Of a stretch of DNA of 54,354 nucleotides, positions 25,874 through 34,937 are shown piece by piece. Origin of the DNA: UBA8337 sp965658615 (GTDB lineage Bacteria; Pseudomonadota; Alphaproteobacteria; RS24); NCBI GenBank assembly GCA_965658615.1, contig CBFHSX010000007.1, positions 1 through 54,354 on the forward strand, written 5' to 3'. The translations under genes and the position numbers were made by a program. The stretch's first letter is position 1. The number at the start of each line of letters is the position of its first letter. Below the pieces are notes generated by a model. It did no database searches. It had not been told where the DNA came from and worked only from the letters and a program-made list of their open reading frames with translations.

Positions 25874-26996
25874 TTGCGCGCCGAAATTAATGATTATGTA
25901 GATCGTATCAAGCAGTCCTTGGAACTGCTGAGGAGGCATCTTTGACTGGGATGCCGCGCTGGCCCGACTCGACGAGTTGAACAAACTCGCCGAAGACCCC
26001 GAGCTTTGGAATAATCCCGACCGCGCGCAGTCGCTTATGCAGGATCGCACGCGGTTGGAAAACGCCATCAAAGCCTGCCGCAATCTTGATACCGAAATGA
26101 CCGACCATGTCGAGATGATTGAGTTGGGCGAGGCCGAGGACGACGCCGATATTGTCGCCGAAAGCGAGGCCGCACTGGTTGAATTGGTCGCCACGGCCGA
26201 ACGCATGGAAGTCGAGACGCTGCTCTCGGGCGAGGCTGACGGCAATGATGCTTATTTGGAAGTGCATGCCGGCGCAGGCGGCACGGAAAGCCAAGACTGG
26301 GCCAGCATGTTGCAGCGCATGTATCTGCGCTGGGCCGAGAAAAAGGGCTATAAGGCGTCGATTATCGAGCAGACCAATGGCGATGAAGCCGGCATAAAAT
26401 CGGCGACCATTGAGATTAAAGGCCATAATGCTTATGGCTGGGCCAAGACCGAAAGTGGTGTGCATCGGCTGGTGCGCATTTCGCCTTTTGACAGCAATGC
26501 CAGGCGGCATACGAGTTTTGCCAGTGTCGGCTGCTATCCGGTGATTGATGATGCGATTGAAATCGATGTGTCGGAAAGTGATGTGCGTATCGATACATTC
26601 CGTGCTTCGGGGGCCGGCGGCCAGCACGTCAACACCACAGACAGCGCCGTGCGCATCACTCATATCCCGACCAATATTGCCGTGCAGTGCCAAAATGAGC
26701 GGTCGCAACATAAAAACCGCGCCACCGCTTGGGCGATGCTGCGCGCGCGGCTTTATGAGTTGGAATTGCAGCGGCGCGAAGAGGAAGCCAATGCCGATGC
26801 CAAGACCGAAATCGGTTGGGGCCATCAAATCCGTTCTTATGTGCTGCAGCCTTATCAAATGGTCAAGGATTTGCGCACCGGTGTGGAAAGCGGCAATCCG
26901 TCAGCCGTGCTGGACGGGGCGTTGGATGATTTTATGGAAGCGGCTTTGGCGCAACGCGTGAGTGGTGAGGGCAGCAAAGTCGAGGATATCGACTAG
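25874..26996 (+). CDS. prfB: Peptide chain release factor 2 (programmed +1 frameshift)
   Basis: RF2 reads UGA and UAA stop codons. The gene is split: frame 0 runs from a TTG start at 25874 (AGGGAG at 25862-25867) through 23 codons ending RRHL, meets an in-frame TGA at 25943-25945, and continues in +1 from GAC at 25944, giving 373 residues in total, normal RF2 length. Beyond the shift: the stop-reading tripeptide SPF in VRISPFDSNARRH, and GGQ in SGAGGQHVNTTDSAVRITH. A start called at 25977 would lose the N-terminus, so annotation pipelines can mis-call this gene. Confidence 0.95.
25931..25946 (+). promoter_or_regulatory. prfB programmed +1 frameshift site
   Basis: AGGAGG (25931-25936), CAT, CTT (25940-25942), TGA (25943-25945), C (25946). 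This is the standard RF2 autoregulatory slip site: an internal Shine-Dalgarno 3 nt before CTT-TGA-C. When RF2 is scarce the ribosome pauses at the UGA and slips +1. Confidence 0.95.
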
Positions 26997-27020
26997 CTAA
27001 AAAGTCGAGGCTCTGACGCG

Positions 27021-27422
27021 CTAAATATTGCTGCCGACCGCAGCCTCTTCTTCCGATACGATGCTGATCGAAGCGTTTTTCAACGGGTCTTTTTCGCGCT
27101 TCACCGCGCCGTTTAATTTGGCGCCGGTCTCGATTGCCAGTGCCTCATTAATGACATCGCCGTCAACCTCGCATGTGGCGCAGAGATAGATCTGTTTGCC
27201 GCGAATTGTGCCTTTGACCTTGCCGAAGACGGTGACGGTCTCGCCCGCCACTTCGCCGGTAATCTCGGCCTGCTCGCCAACCGTAACGGCATGCGAGCGC
27301 AAATCGCCATCGAGGCGACCTTCGATTTGAATGTCACCGGTCGAGAAAATCTGCCCGACAACATGCATGTCATGGCTCAGAATGGAAGGGGCGGCTTTGC
27401 TGCGTTTGGGGGTGTCAGACAT
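27021..27422 (-). CDS. bacA: Bactofilin (polymerising cytoskeletal protein)
   Basis: The 133-residue protein has a bactofilin core of beta-helical repeats: DMHVVGQIFSTGDIQIEGRLDGDLRSHAVTVGEQAEITGEVAGETVTVFGKVKGTIRGKQIYL, flanked by short disordered ends. Bactofilins self-assemble without nucleotides and scaffold cell-wall enzymes at stalks, buds or curved zones. The M23 peptidase gene is 8 nt upstream on the same strand, so the scaffold and its likely hydrolase client are cotranscribed. Its 3' end is convergent with prfB, 24 nt away. Confidence 0.93.
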   Translation of the reverse strand: MSDTPKRSKAAPSILSHDMHVVGQIFSTGDIQIEGRLDGDLRSHAVTVGEQAEITGEVAGETVTVFGKVKGTIRGKQIYLCATCEVDGDVINEALAIETGAKLNGAVKREKDPLKNASISIVSEEEAAVGSNI

Positions 27423-27430
27423 GGTCTGTC

Positions 27431-28780
27431 CTATTCTTGTTCTGCTTGGCGCGAAATGGTTTCGGCAATATTGAAAATTTGTTTGCCGGCATCCAAAAAA
27501 GCAACCGGATTGCGGACTTTACCTTCATACCAGATTTCATAATGCAGGTGCGGGCCGGTGGAGCGACCGCTATTGCCGGCATCGGCAATATGCTGCTGAA
27601 ATTCGACTTGCTGGCCACGCCGCACACGGCTGCGGGCCAAATGGCCATAGCGCGTGCGGAAGCCGTTACCGTGATCGATCTCGACGACCAGACCATAGGG
27701 GCCTTTATAACCGGCGCGCGTTACCGTGCCGGGCAGTGTGGTGTAGACCGGTGTGCCTGTGGCGGTGCCGAAGTCGACACCGGCGTGAAAGGCGGCGCGT
27801 TTTTTGAACGGGTCAAGGCGCGGTCCAAAACTACTGGTGAGACGAAAGTCATGGATTGGCAGTGAAAGCGGGATTTTCGTTACCGAAGCGCTGAGGTTTT
27901 CCAGCCGCTCGAGATTATTGGAAATGCGATATAGCTGCTGGTGCAATTTGCTGTTAATCCCCGGACGCTCATCCTCAAGCGGGATGTAGGGGCCGCCAAT
28001 GGCGCGGTCGCTATCAGGTAGAACTTGCGCCATAAAACTTTCCGGTTCGAGGATTTCCGTGCCTTCAATGACGCCCTCAAATTCAGCAATGCGCTGGTCG
28101 ATTTTTTCTTCCAACGCATCCAGTAATTCTTGCTGGCGTACGTCAAGATTGCTGACGCGCTTATAAACATCGCCCGGCATATGCGGCACGATAGCCGCAT
28201 CCTCGGTCTCGAGGCGGCGCGGGGCGGCTTCGCTCAATTGCAGGCTGGTAACCTCGGTTTCGGGCGCAACGCTGGTGCGGCTTTCCAGATCCCCGGTCAA
28301 TTGACCGGCCGTACGCGCGACCAATTCGGTTTTATTGCTGTCGCGTTTATTGCGCTTAGCGACATTGGCGAAAGCCGCCTGCATTTTCTGCAAATCATCG
28401 CTAATGGCGGCGTGCTGTTCGAATACCAGTGTCAGATTATTGTGACGTTTTTCGAGATTATTGGTGGTCTCGCTGAACCAGTCGCGGGTCAAAACCAATT
28501 GCGCGTTGAGGTCGTCATAGGCAAGGCGCATGCGGTTCAATTCGGTTTCATAGGTCAGTTGCATTTCATTCACTTCGCGTTCACGCGCGGCGCTCAACCC
28601 GTCATTGAAAATCACATGCACGGAGGCAAAGCCGACCCAAGCCGAGGTAACGACAAAGAAAATGGCCAGCAAAAGGGTCGAGCGCGCTGAAAGCGAGACA
28701 TAATTAACCGTGCCGCTTTTACGAATGTAAATCTGACGCTCGGCAAAAGCGGCGGTAAGTGCCTGCTTAATCCGTTTCAT
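27431..28780 (-). CDS. Membrane-anchored M23 peptidoglycan endopeptidase (LmdC-like)
   Basis: The 449-residue protein has a short cytoplasmic N-terminus with basic residues (1-33), one transmembrane helix (about 34-56), a long coiled-coil periplasmic region (60-145 and 205-300), and a C-terminal LytM/M23 domain with all zinc ligands: H332 and D336 in HAGVDFG, H380, and H413 in HLHYEIW. This is predicted to be an active enzyme, not a degenerate EnvC-type activator. The cytoplasmic N-terminus is where bactofilin binding is known for the LmdC family in budding alphaproteobacteria. Bactofilin follows by 8 nt. Confidence 0.9.
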   Translation of the reverse strand: MKRIKQALTAAFAERQIYIRKSGTVNYVSLSARSTLLLAIFFVVTSAWVGFASVHVIFNDGLSAAREREVNEMQLTYETELNRMRLAYDDLNAQLVLTRDWFSETTNNLEKRHNNLTLVFEQHAAISDDLQKMQAAFANVAKRNKRDSNKTELVARTAGQLTGDLESRTSVAPETEVTSLQLSEAAPRRLETEDAAIVPHMPGDVYKRVSNLDVRQQELLDALEEKIDQRIAEFEGVIEGTEILEPESFMAQVLPDSDRAIGGPYIPLEDERPGINSKLHQQLYRISNNLERLENLSASVTKIPLSLPIHDFRLTSSFGPRLDPFKKRAAFHAGVDFGTATGTPVYTTLPGTVTRAGYKGPYGLVVEIDHGNGFRTRYGHLARSRVRRGQQVEFQQHIADAGNSGRSTGPHLHYEIWYEGKVRNPVAFLDAGKQIFNIAETISRQAEQE

Positions 28781-28844
28781 TTATCCACAACCTATTCAGT
28801 TCATTGCTTATGTCTCAAAATTCAGCGGTCTTGGCAATGTTTTT

Positions 28845-29648
28845 TTATTGTGTGGCAGGCTCTTGGGCGAGGTAAAAGCCGTCAGGAAGGCCGGCCTCGC
28901 GGCGCGCTTCGACATTAAAGGGCGGTTTTAACTGACCGGCAAAATAGCGCGCGACTTTTTCCCGAAAAACCGTTTGCGGATCGCTATCGGTCTGCGCACA
29001 AAGCGCGTTGAACCATGTGCTGCCCGCCCCGACATGCGTTTTTTCATCCTCAAAGATAATGCTCAGCATCAGCGCGCTTTGCTTATCATTGGCAGCTTCA
29101 AATTTCTGCATCATGGCCGGGGTGACGTCGAGACCGCGCGCCTCCAGCACGAGCGGCACAATGGCCAGACGTGCCAGCAGGTCGTGACGCGTATCATAAG
29201 CGGCCTGCCAAAGCCCGTCATGCGCCGGCAGATCACCATAGGCCATGTCAAAATCGGCGAGGCGATCGGCCAGCATCAGAAAATGCCGCGCCTCATCGGC
29301 CCCGACCTTGATCCAGTCATTGATAAAGGCATCGGGCAGCGGCGCATCGACAAACCGACCGACCAAATCAAACGCCAAATCAATGGCATTCAGTTCGATA
29401 TGCGCCAATGCGTGCAATTGCGCGCGGCGTCCGGCAGCGCCGCTGATTTTGCGACGCGGCATGGCGCGTGGCTCTAAAAGCTCAGGCTTTTCAGGGCGTT
29501 GTGGGCGGTCGGGCCAATTTTCCGGAACGGTTTTATCGCGCGTCAGCCGCCCCAGACGCCAGTCCTCGGCCAGTTTGCGCGCCGCCGCGGCCTTGTCGCG
29601 GGCATTGGCGGTTTGCAACACGCCGAGGCAGGCTTCGGCAATGCTCAT
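28845..29648 (-). CDS. DUF455 ferritin-like protein
   Basis: The 267-residue protein matches the DUF455/COG2833 ferritin-like family. Helices carry metal-ligand-type Glu and His pairs: LAHIELNAIDLAFDL, VGADEARHFLML, VLEARGLDVTPAM and IIFEDEKTHVGAG, the arrangement expected of a four-helix di-iron or di-metal site. No function is established. The ATG (29648) directly follows the bcp TAA with no intervening base, so the two are very probably translated together. An oxidative-stress or metal role is inferred only from that link and the fold. Confidence 0.87.
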   Translation of the reverse strand: MSIAEACLGVLQTANARDKAAAARKLAEDWRLGRLTRDKTVPENWPDRPQRPEKPELLEPRAMPRRKISGAAGRRAQLHALAHIELNAIDLAFDLVGRFVDAPLPDAFINDWIKVGADEARHFLMLADRLADFDMAYGDLPAHDGLWQAAYDTRHDLLARLAIVPLVLEARGLDVTPAMMQKFEAANDKQSALMLSIIFEDEKTHVGAGSTWFNALCAQTDSDPQTVFREKVARYFAGQLKPPFNVEARREAGLPDGFYLAQEPATQ

Positions 29649-30116
29649 TTAAGTTCTGGCCGCCTCGAGCACCGCTTCAACATGGCCTTTGACTTTCACT
29701 TTGCGCCAAATCTGCTTGATAGTGCCATCTGTGTCGATCAGATAAGTGGCGCGTTCAATGCCCATAAATTTGCGGCCATACATGTTTTTTTCGACCCATA
29801 CGCCATAATCATTTAGCATTTTCTGCTCCTCATCGGCCAGCAGGGTGATGCCGAGCGCATGTTTGGCGATGAAATTATCGTGCTTTTTCACGCTATCGGC
29901 CGAGACGCCAACAATATCTGCGCCGGCCGCATCGAAATCGGCCATGGCATTGGTGAAATCAATGGCCTCTGTTGTGCAGCCCGGCGTGTTGTCTTTCGGG
30001 TAAAAATATACGACCAATTGGCGGCCTGCATAATCATCTAGAGCAACGCTCTTATCGCCATTGGCGGGCAAGGAAAAACCCGGTGCTTTGTCGCCGATTT
30101 CAAGCTGTTTCGCCAT
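29649..30116 (-). CDS. bcp: Thioredoxin-dependent peroxiredoxin, Bcp/PrxQ type
   Basis: This 155-residue peroxidase reduces H2O2 and organic hydroperoxides. The start is the ATG at 30116 (MAKQLEIGDKAPGFSLPANG) with GGAG about 8 nt upstream; the frame is open far upstream but non-homologous. The peroxidatic Cys is C47 in YPKDNTPGCTTEAIDF. The resolving Cys found five residues later in E. coli Bcp is isoleucine here, and there is no other Cys in the chain, so this must work as a 1-Cys enzyme. It is fused end-to-start with the DUF455 gene. Confidence 0.93.
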   Translation of the reverse strand: MAKQLEIGDKAPGFSLPANGDKSVALDDYAGRQLVVYFYPKDNTPGCTTEAIDFTNAMADFDAAGADIVGVSADSVKKHDNFIAKHALGITLLADEEQKMLNDYGVWVEKNMYGRKFMGIERATYLIDTDGTIKQIWRKVKVKGHVEAVLEAART

Positions 30117-30243
30117 CTCATTCTCCGATATTTGATGCGCCTTAATTAAGACTCTGTCATATGTAATATATAGCGCGAAAATTGACGCGACGCCGCATTT
30201 TGTCAAGGGGTGACAGGCGCGGCCCTTAACGAATGGGGATGGT

Positions 30244-33200
30244 TTGAACCGCAATGGAATAAAGTCAGCTGCACGCATTACCGGTGGCGTGCTGGTTTTA
30301 TTGGCTCTGCTTGGCGGCGGTCTGCTCCTGACCTTGCGCGTTATGCCCCTGCCTTTGGCCCCCATCGCTGTTCTGCTTGAAGCGGCTCTGTCGGGGGCGC
30401 TTGGCGGCGACGTCGATGTCGAGAATGCCAAGCTGGTATGGTCGGAAAACGATGCGCGCTTGGTCATTGTGATCGATCGGGTTGAGATTATCGACCGCGC
30501 CGGTGCGGCCATAAGCGCCGGCAATGTTGCGGTCGGTTTTTCCGCCATGGCATTATGGCGCGAGCAAAGGCTCGCCGTGTCCGATATTGATGTGGCGGAG
30601 ATGGTCTTGACCCCGTCAAAATTTACCAGCCTGCCTTTCGCTGCCGGCCCTATAGGGCGCGGCAATGAGGCCGCCTCTCCGCTACGCCATCTCGATTATT
30701 TCGAATTGTTTGCCGTGCGCCGTATCCTGTTTGACGGCAATGAGCTGGGTGATAAGCAAACACCATCGCGGATTTTGGTGGTGCGCGAGGCGGGTATTTT
30801 GAAGGGCTCGGCCGAGATTGCCTTTCGGCGCGATGGCAAGGATACCCGGCTTACCGGCATTGCCAGCCTGACTCCGGGTGAGGCGGGCGTGCTGGATGTC
30901 TCTTTCGAGCGCATTAACCCGCGTGATATTAGCTTGTTCAGCCGGTTTTTGGCGCCTCTGCAAGCGTTGCAATTACCGGTTTCGGGCGATTTGCATATCG
31001 ATTTTGACGGCGAAGCGCGCGCGCAAACCGGCAGTTTCAATCTATTTGTCGAGCCGGGCGTGTTGCTTTTATCGCAGGCCGTGGTGCCGATCGCCGAATT
31101 GACTCTCGGGCTGGAGGCCGATTTTAACGCCCAACGTGTGAGCCTCGCGGATGGGCGTTTCAACATTGCCGGCGTTGGTGGTGCGCTGTCAGGCAAGGTC
31201 GATGTCGAAACGCGCGGCAATTTGATGAGCGGGCTGGCCTTTGATCTGACCGGTGTGGGGATTATCATCGACCGGCCTGAACTGTTTCAAAACAAGCTGA
31301 ATGTATCGCGGGCCGAGGCGCTGCTCAATTACGACGCGGCCGCGGCAAGCTTGTCGATCGACCGGCTGACGCTAGAGCACAGCTATGGCAAGGCCGAAAC
31401 AAGCGGTCAAATTCTGCTGGCCAATAATCGGCCGGTATTTGATTTCGTGACCTCATTTGGCGAGATGTCGCGCGACGCGATAACCCAATTATGGCCGATA
31501 CCGGTGGCCAAGCGCACACGCGACTGGGTGGATGCCAATATTGTCGGCGGACGCTTGCAAAATGGCACACTGGCATTGCGCGCAACACTGGATGAGTTGG
31601 TGACGCTCGAGCGCGGCACGCCTTTGCGCGAAGAAGCCATGGTGATGGAACTGGATTTCGACGAGGTCGATATTCGCTTCCTCAAACATTTGCCGCCGGT
31701 TCAAAAGACGCAAGCCAGCATGCGGCTCGGCGGTACAAGTTTTCGCGCCACCGCAACGGGCGGGGTGATTGATCTGCCGGTCAGTTTGGCAGAGCTTAGT
31801 GACACGGTGAAAACCCGTCCGGTGAAACTCACACAAGCCGATATTGTGCTGCCGAATTTCCGTGCCAAAGGCGCGCCGGCCGAGATTACCCTGCAGGCCG
31901 AAGCCTCGATTGCCGATGTTATTCGTGCCCTGCAGCGCCCGCCCTTAAACGTTGCCCGCAATGTGAATTTTGATTTTGACCGTATTAGCGGCACGGCGCA
32001 AAGCCATGTCACGCTCAATCTGCCATTGATTGTGCCAAAAGGCGAAAAGCGCCCCGTCCGCTTCGCGCTGGACGGTGTGGCGCGCGACGTTTCGATTAGC
32101 GGCAAGCTTGGCCCCTATGAGATCAGCAATGCTTTCGCCTATGTGCAGATGGATAATGAGATGTTGCGCCTGCAAGGGCGCGGGGCGGCCAATCAGGTCG
32201 AAGCCGGGTTTGCCTGGCAACAGCCCCTGCGGCCCGATAATGCCGGGGCGACGCGTTTGGCCGTGACCGGTCTTTTTTCACCGCAAGACATCGCCGATCT
32301 CGGGCAGGGCTGGGCGGCTGTGCGACTGGTCGGCGATAGCCAAATCAATGCGCTGGTCACCGGGCCGTTGGCCAAGCCGAATGGGATCCGCGTCTTCGCC
32401 GATTTGACCGCAGCCGGTTTTGCGCCACGGCCACTGGCCTATGAAAAACCGGCCGAGACACCGAGCCATGTCGAGGCAGCGATTAAAAATAAAGATGGAA
32501 AACTGTCGCAAATCCGCGCCCGGCTGCACATTGATGGTGATGACGTGCTGGCGACACAGATGAATTTTGATGATGGCGTGCTTACCAAAATGAACCTGAC
32601 GCCGATCAATTTGGGCAGGACCAAAAATCTCAACCTGTCGATCGAGCCGCAGGATAAGGGCAGTTTTGTCAGTGTAATGGCCGATGTACTCGACGCCGAA
32701 AAACTGTTCGACACATATAATCGCGAGGTCAAGCTGCCCAAGGAGGAATTCTCTTTCCTGCCGTTTTTGGGGCCTGACACGGTGGTTGAGGGACGCGTCG
32801 GAGCGGTGGTCGGCGCGCATGAGGCAAGCATTGATGCGACGCGTTTTCGCATGTTCCGCAAAAACGGGCTGCATGAAGAGGTTTGGCTCGAAGGTGTTTT
32901 CGCCGATGGCACGGATTTGCTGGCGCGCATTGAACGGCTCGATAGCAGCGCGCGCGAATTTTCGTTGCAGACCGAAAATGCCGGCAATGTGTTCCGCCTG
33001 TTTGACTGGGTCGAGGAATTTTATGGCGGCGCATTGAGCCTGCAGGGTGAAGTTTATGATACGGGTTTTGACGCTGCGGGCAAGCGCATCGATATGGCCG
33101 GGCGGTTGACAATGGTTTCATTCCGCGCCCGCAATGTCGGTATTCTGGCGCAAATTCTGACCATAGCCTCGCTGACCGGTATTGCCGATACGCTCAGTGG

Positions 33201-33633
33201 CGACGGCATTAAATTCGATAAGGCGAAGAGCAATTTCAGCATTACTGATGGCGTGTTGAACATTAGTCAGGGGCAGGTCAATGGACCGGCCATCGGGCTG
33301 ACGGCGCAAGGCGATTTCGATATTATATCGGGCGATGTAGATATTGGCGGCACGCTGGTGCCGGCCTATTCGCTGAATTCTTTCCTTGGCAAAATTCCGC
33401 TTGTCGGCAGCATATTGGGCAGTCGCGAGGGCGAGGGGCTGATCGGCATCGGCTATCGCGTGGCCGGCCAAGGGGGCGAGGTCGGCGTGTTGGTCAATCC
33501 GCTGTCGGTTTTGACGCCGGGCGTATTTCGCCGCATTTTCGAGTTTGGCATCGGCCTACCGGACCGCAACCCGGACCCGGCTCCCGATGTGTCAGCCGAG
33601 CCGAAAGACGGCACGGATAGCGTTATCGAATAA
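30244..33633 (+). CDS. YhdP/AsmA-like giant envelope protein (DUF3971/AsmA_2)
   Basis: The 1129-residue protein has an N-terminal transmembrane anchor (about 13-33) and then a very long beta-rich periplasmic region typical of bridge-like AsmA-clan lipid transporters; YhdP and TamB in E. coli help move phospholipids to the outer membrane. The C-terminal block YSLNSFLGKIPLVGSILGSREGEGLIGIGYRVAG is the AsmA_2 signature. The start is TTG at 30244, preceded by GGGGAT; no better start lies nearby. The stop is directly followed by the tyrS stop on the other strand with no gap. Confidence 0.88.
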   Translation: MNRNGIKSAARITGGVLVLLALLGGGLLLTLRVMPLPLAPIAVLLEAALSGALGGDVDVENAKLVWSENDARLVIVIDRVEIIDRAGAAISAGNVAVGFSAMALWREQRLAVSDIDVAEMVLTPSKFTSLPFAAGPIGRGNEAASPLRHLDYFELFAVRRILFDGNELGDKQTPSRILVVREAGILKGSAEIAFRRDGKDTRLTGIASLTPGEAGVLDVSFERINPRDISLFSRFLAPLQALQLPVSGDLHIDFDGEARAQTGSFNLFVEPGVLLLSQAVVPIAELTLGLEADFNAQRVSLADGRFNIAGVGGALSGKVDVETRGNLMSGLAFDLTGVGIIIDRPELFQNKLNVSRAEALLNYDAAAASLSIDRLTLEHSYGKAETSGQILLANNRPVFDFVTSFGEMSRDAITQLWPIPVAKRTRDWVDANIVGGRLQNGTLALRATLDELVTLERGTPLREEAMVMELDFDEVDIRFLKHLPPVQKTQASMRLGGTSFRATATGGVIDLPVSLAELSDTVKTRPVKLTQADIVLPNFRAKGAPAEITLQAEASIADVIRALQRPPLNVARNVNFDFDRISGTAQSHVTLNLPLIVPKGEKRPVRFALDGVARDVSISGKLGPYEISNAFAYVQMDNEMLRLQGRGAANQVEAGFAWQQPLRPDNAGATRLAVTGLFSPQDIADLGQGWAAVRLVGDSQINALVTGPLAKPNGIRVFADLTAAGFAPRPLAYEKPAETPSHVEAAIKNKDGKLSQIRARLHIDGDDVLATQMNFDDGVLTKMNLTPINLGRTKNLNLSIEPQDKGSFVSVMADVLDAEKLFDTYNREVKLPKEEFSFLPFLGPDTVVEGRVGAVVGAHEASIDATRFRMFRKNGLHEEVWLEGVFADGTDLLARIERLDSSAREFSLQTENAGNVFRLFDWVEEFYGGALSLQGEVYDTGFDAAGKRIDMAGRLTMVSFRARNVGILAQILTIASLTGIADTLSGDGIKFDKAKSNFSITDGVLNISQGQVNGPAIGLTAQGDFDIISGDVDIGGTLVPAYSLNSFLGKIPLVGSILGSREGEGLIGIGYRVAGQGGEVGVLVNPLSVLTPGVFRRIFEFGIGLPDRNPDPAPDVSAEPKDGTDSVIE

Positions 33634-34884
33634 TCAATCGGTCAGTTTCAAAAGCACATGACGCTTTTTACCGAAGGATAATTTAATCACCCCATCGATA
33701 ATATCGGCCTCGCTCAACGTGGCGGTCGGGTCGTTTTGCGGCGCGTCATTAACCTTCGCGCCACCGCCTTGCACCAGACGGCGCGCTTCGCCGTTGGATT
33801 TGGCCAAGCCGGCCAGCACAAAGCCCTGCAAAAGCCCCATGCCGGCGGCCAATTCGGCGGCCGGCAGGTTGACGCTTGGCAGGTCGGCGCTGGTGCCGCC
33901 GCCCTCAAATGTCTCGCGCGCTGTTGCCTCGGCTTTCTCCGCTGCGTCGCGGCCATGGCACATGGCGGTCGCTGCCGTGGCGAGGACTTTCTTGGCGTCG
34001 TTCAACTCGGCGCCCTCAAGGCTTTCCAAACGGGCAATTTCGTCGAGCGGCAATTCGGTGAACAGGCGCAGGAAACGGCCGACATCGGCATCCTCCGTAT
34101 TGCGCCAGAACTGCCAATAATCATAGATCGGCAGCATGTCATCATTCAACCAAACAGCACCTTGCGCCGTCTTGCCCATTTTCGCACCCGATGAGGTGGT
34201 CAGCAAATTCGTGGTCAGGCCGAAGACGGTATTCTGGTCGGTGCGCCGTGTCAGCTCGATACCATTGACAATATTGCCCCATTGGTCAGAGCCACCCATC
34301 TGCAAGACGCAGCCATAGCGGCGATTGAGCTCGAGGAAATCATAGGCTTGCAGGATCATATAATTGAACTCAAGGAAGCTCAGAGGCTGCTCGCGCTCAA
34401 GGCGCAGCTTGACGCTCTCAAAGCTCATCATGCGATTGACCGAAAAATGACGACCATAATCGCGCAGGAAGTCGATGTAATTCAGCTCCGACAACCATTC
34501 ATCATTATCGACCAAAATGGCATCTGTCGGCCCGTCGCCAAAGGTCAGAAAGCGCTCAAAAGTCGCTTTAATGGTCTGTTTGTTTTGATCGATTTTATCC
34601 TGCGTCAAAAGCTGGCGGCTTTCATCTTTGCCCGACGGGTCGCCGACCTTGGTGGTGCCGCCGCCAATCACGACAATCGGGCGGTGCCCGGCCTGTTGCA
34701 AGCGGCGCAGCATTAAAATGGAAATCAGATTGCCGACATGCAAAGACGGGGCGGTGCAATCATAGCCGATATAGCCGGTGACAATGCCCTCATTGGCGGC
34801 CGCGTCGAGCGCCTCGGCATCGGTGCATTGCGCGATAAAGCCGCGTTCATCGAGCGTTTTCAGAAAATCTGATGTATAAGTCAT
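33634..34884 (-). CDS. tyrS: Tyrosyl-tRNA synthetase
   Basis: This 416-residue class I synthetase of the bacterial TyrS type has the HIGH-equivalent HVGN (49-52), the KMSKS-equivalent KMGKT (235-239), the tyrosine-binding GYDCTAPSLH and QMGGSDQWGNI segments, and a C-terminal S4 RNA-binding domain (about 355-416). No Shine-Dalgarno precedes the ATG at 34884; a well-spaced promoter would start transcription just 2 nt upstream. Confidence 0.96.
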   Translation of the reverse strand: MTYTSDFLKTLDERGFIAQCTDAEALDAAANEGIVTGYIGYDCTAPSLHVGNLISILMLRRLQQAGHRPIVVIGGGTTKVGDPSGKDESRQLLTQDKIDQNKQTIKATFERFLTFGDGPTDAILVDNDEWLSELNYIDFLRDYGRHFSVNRMMSFESVKLRLEREQPLSFLEFNYMILQAYDFLELNRRYGCVLQMGGSDQWGNIVNGIELTRRTDQNTVFGLTTNLLTTSSGAKMGKTAQGAVWLNDDMLPIYDYWQFWRNTEDADVGRFLRLFTELPLDEIARLESLEGAELNDAKKVLATAATAMCHGRDAAEKAEATARETFEGGGTSADLPSVNLPAAELAAGMGLLQGFVLAGLAKSNGEARRLVQGGGAKVNDAPQNDPTATLSEADIIDGVIKLSFGKKRHVLLKLTD

Positions 34885-34892
34885 GAGGCAAA

Positions 34893-34921
34893 CTGTTAAG
34901 CAATGCGTTACTTGAGGTCAA
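34893..34921 (-). promoter_or_regulatory. Candidate tyrS promoter, predicted near-leaderless
   Basis: On the minus strand TTGACC (34921-34916), a 17-nt spacer and TAACAG (34898-34893). The start would be near 34886, only about 2 nt before the tyrS ATG. The divergent anmK ATG lies at 34938, so the whole divergent region is only 53 bp. Confidence 0.5.
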
Positions 34922-34937
34922 GTAGGGAAGCCGCCAT

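Noticed and set aside
26976..27010. 10-bp direct repeat AAAGTCGAGG at 26976-26985 and 27001-27010 between prfB and bactofilin
   Set aside because: Too short to separate from chance at this composition, though it echoes the thiG/dsbA duplication.
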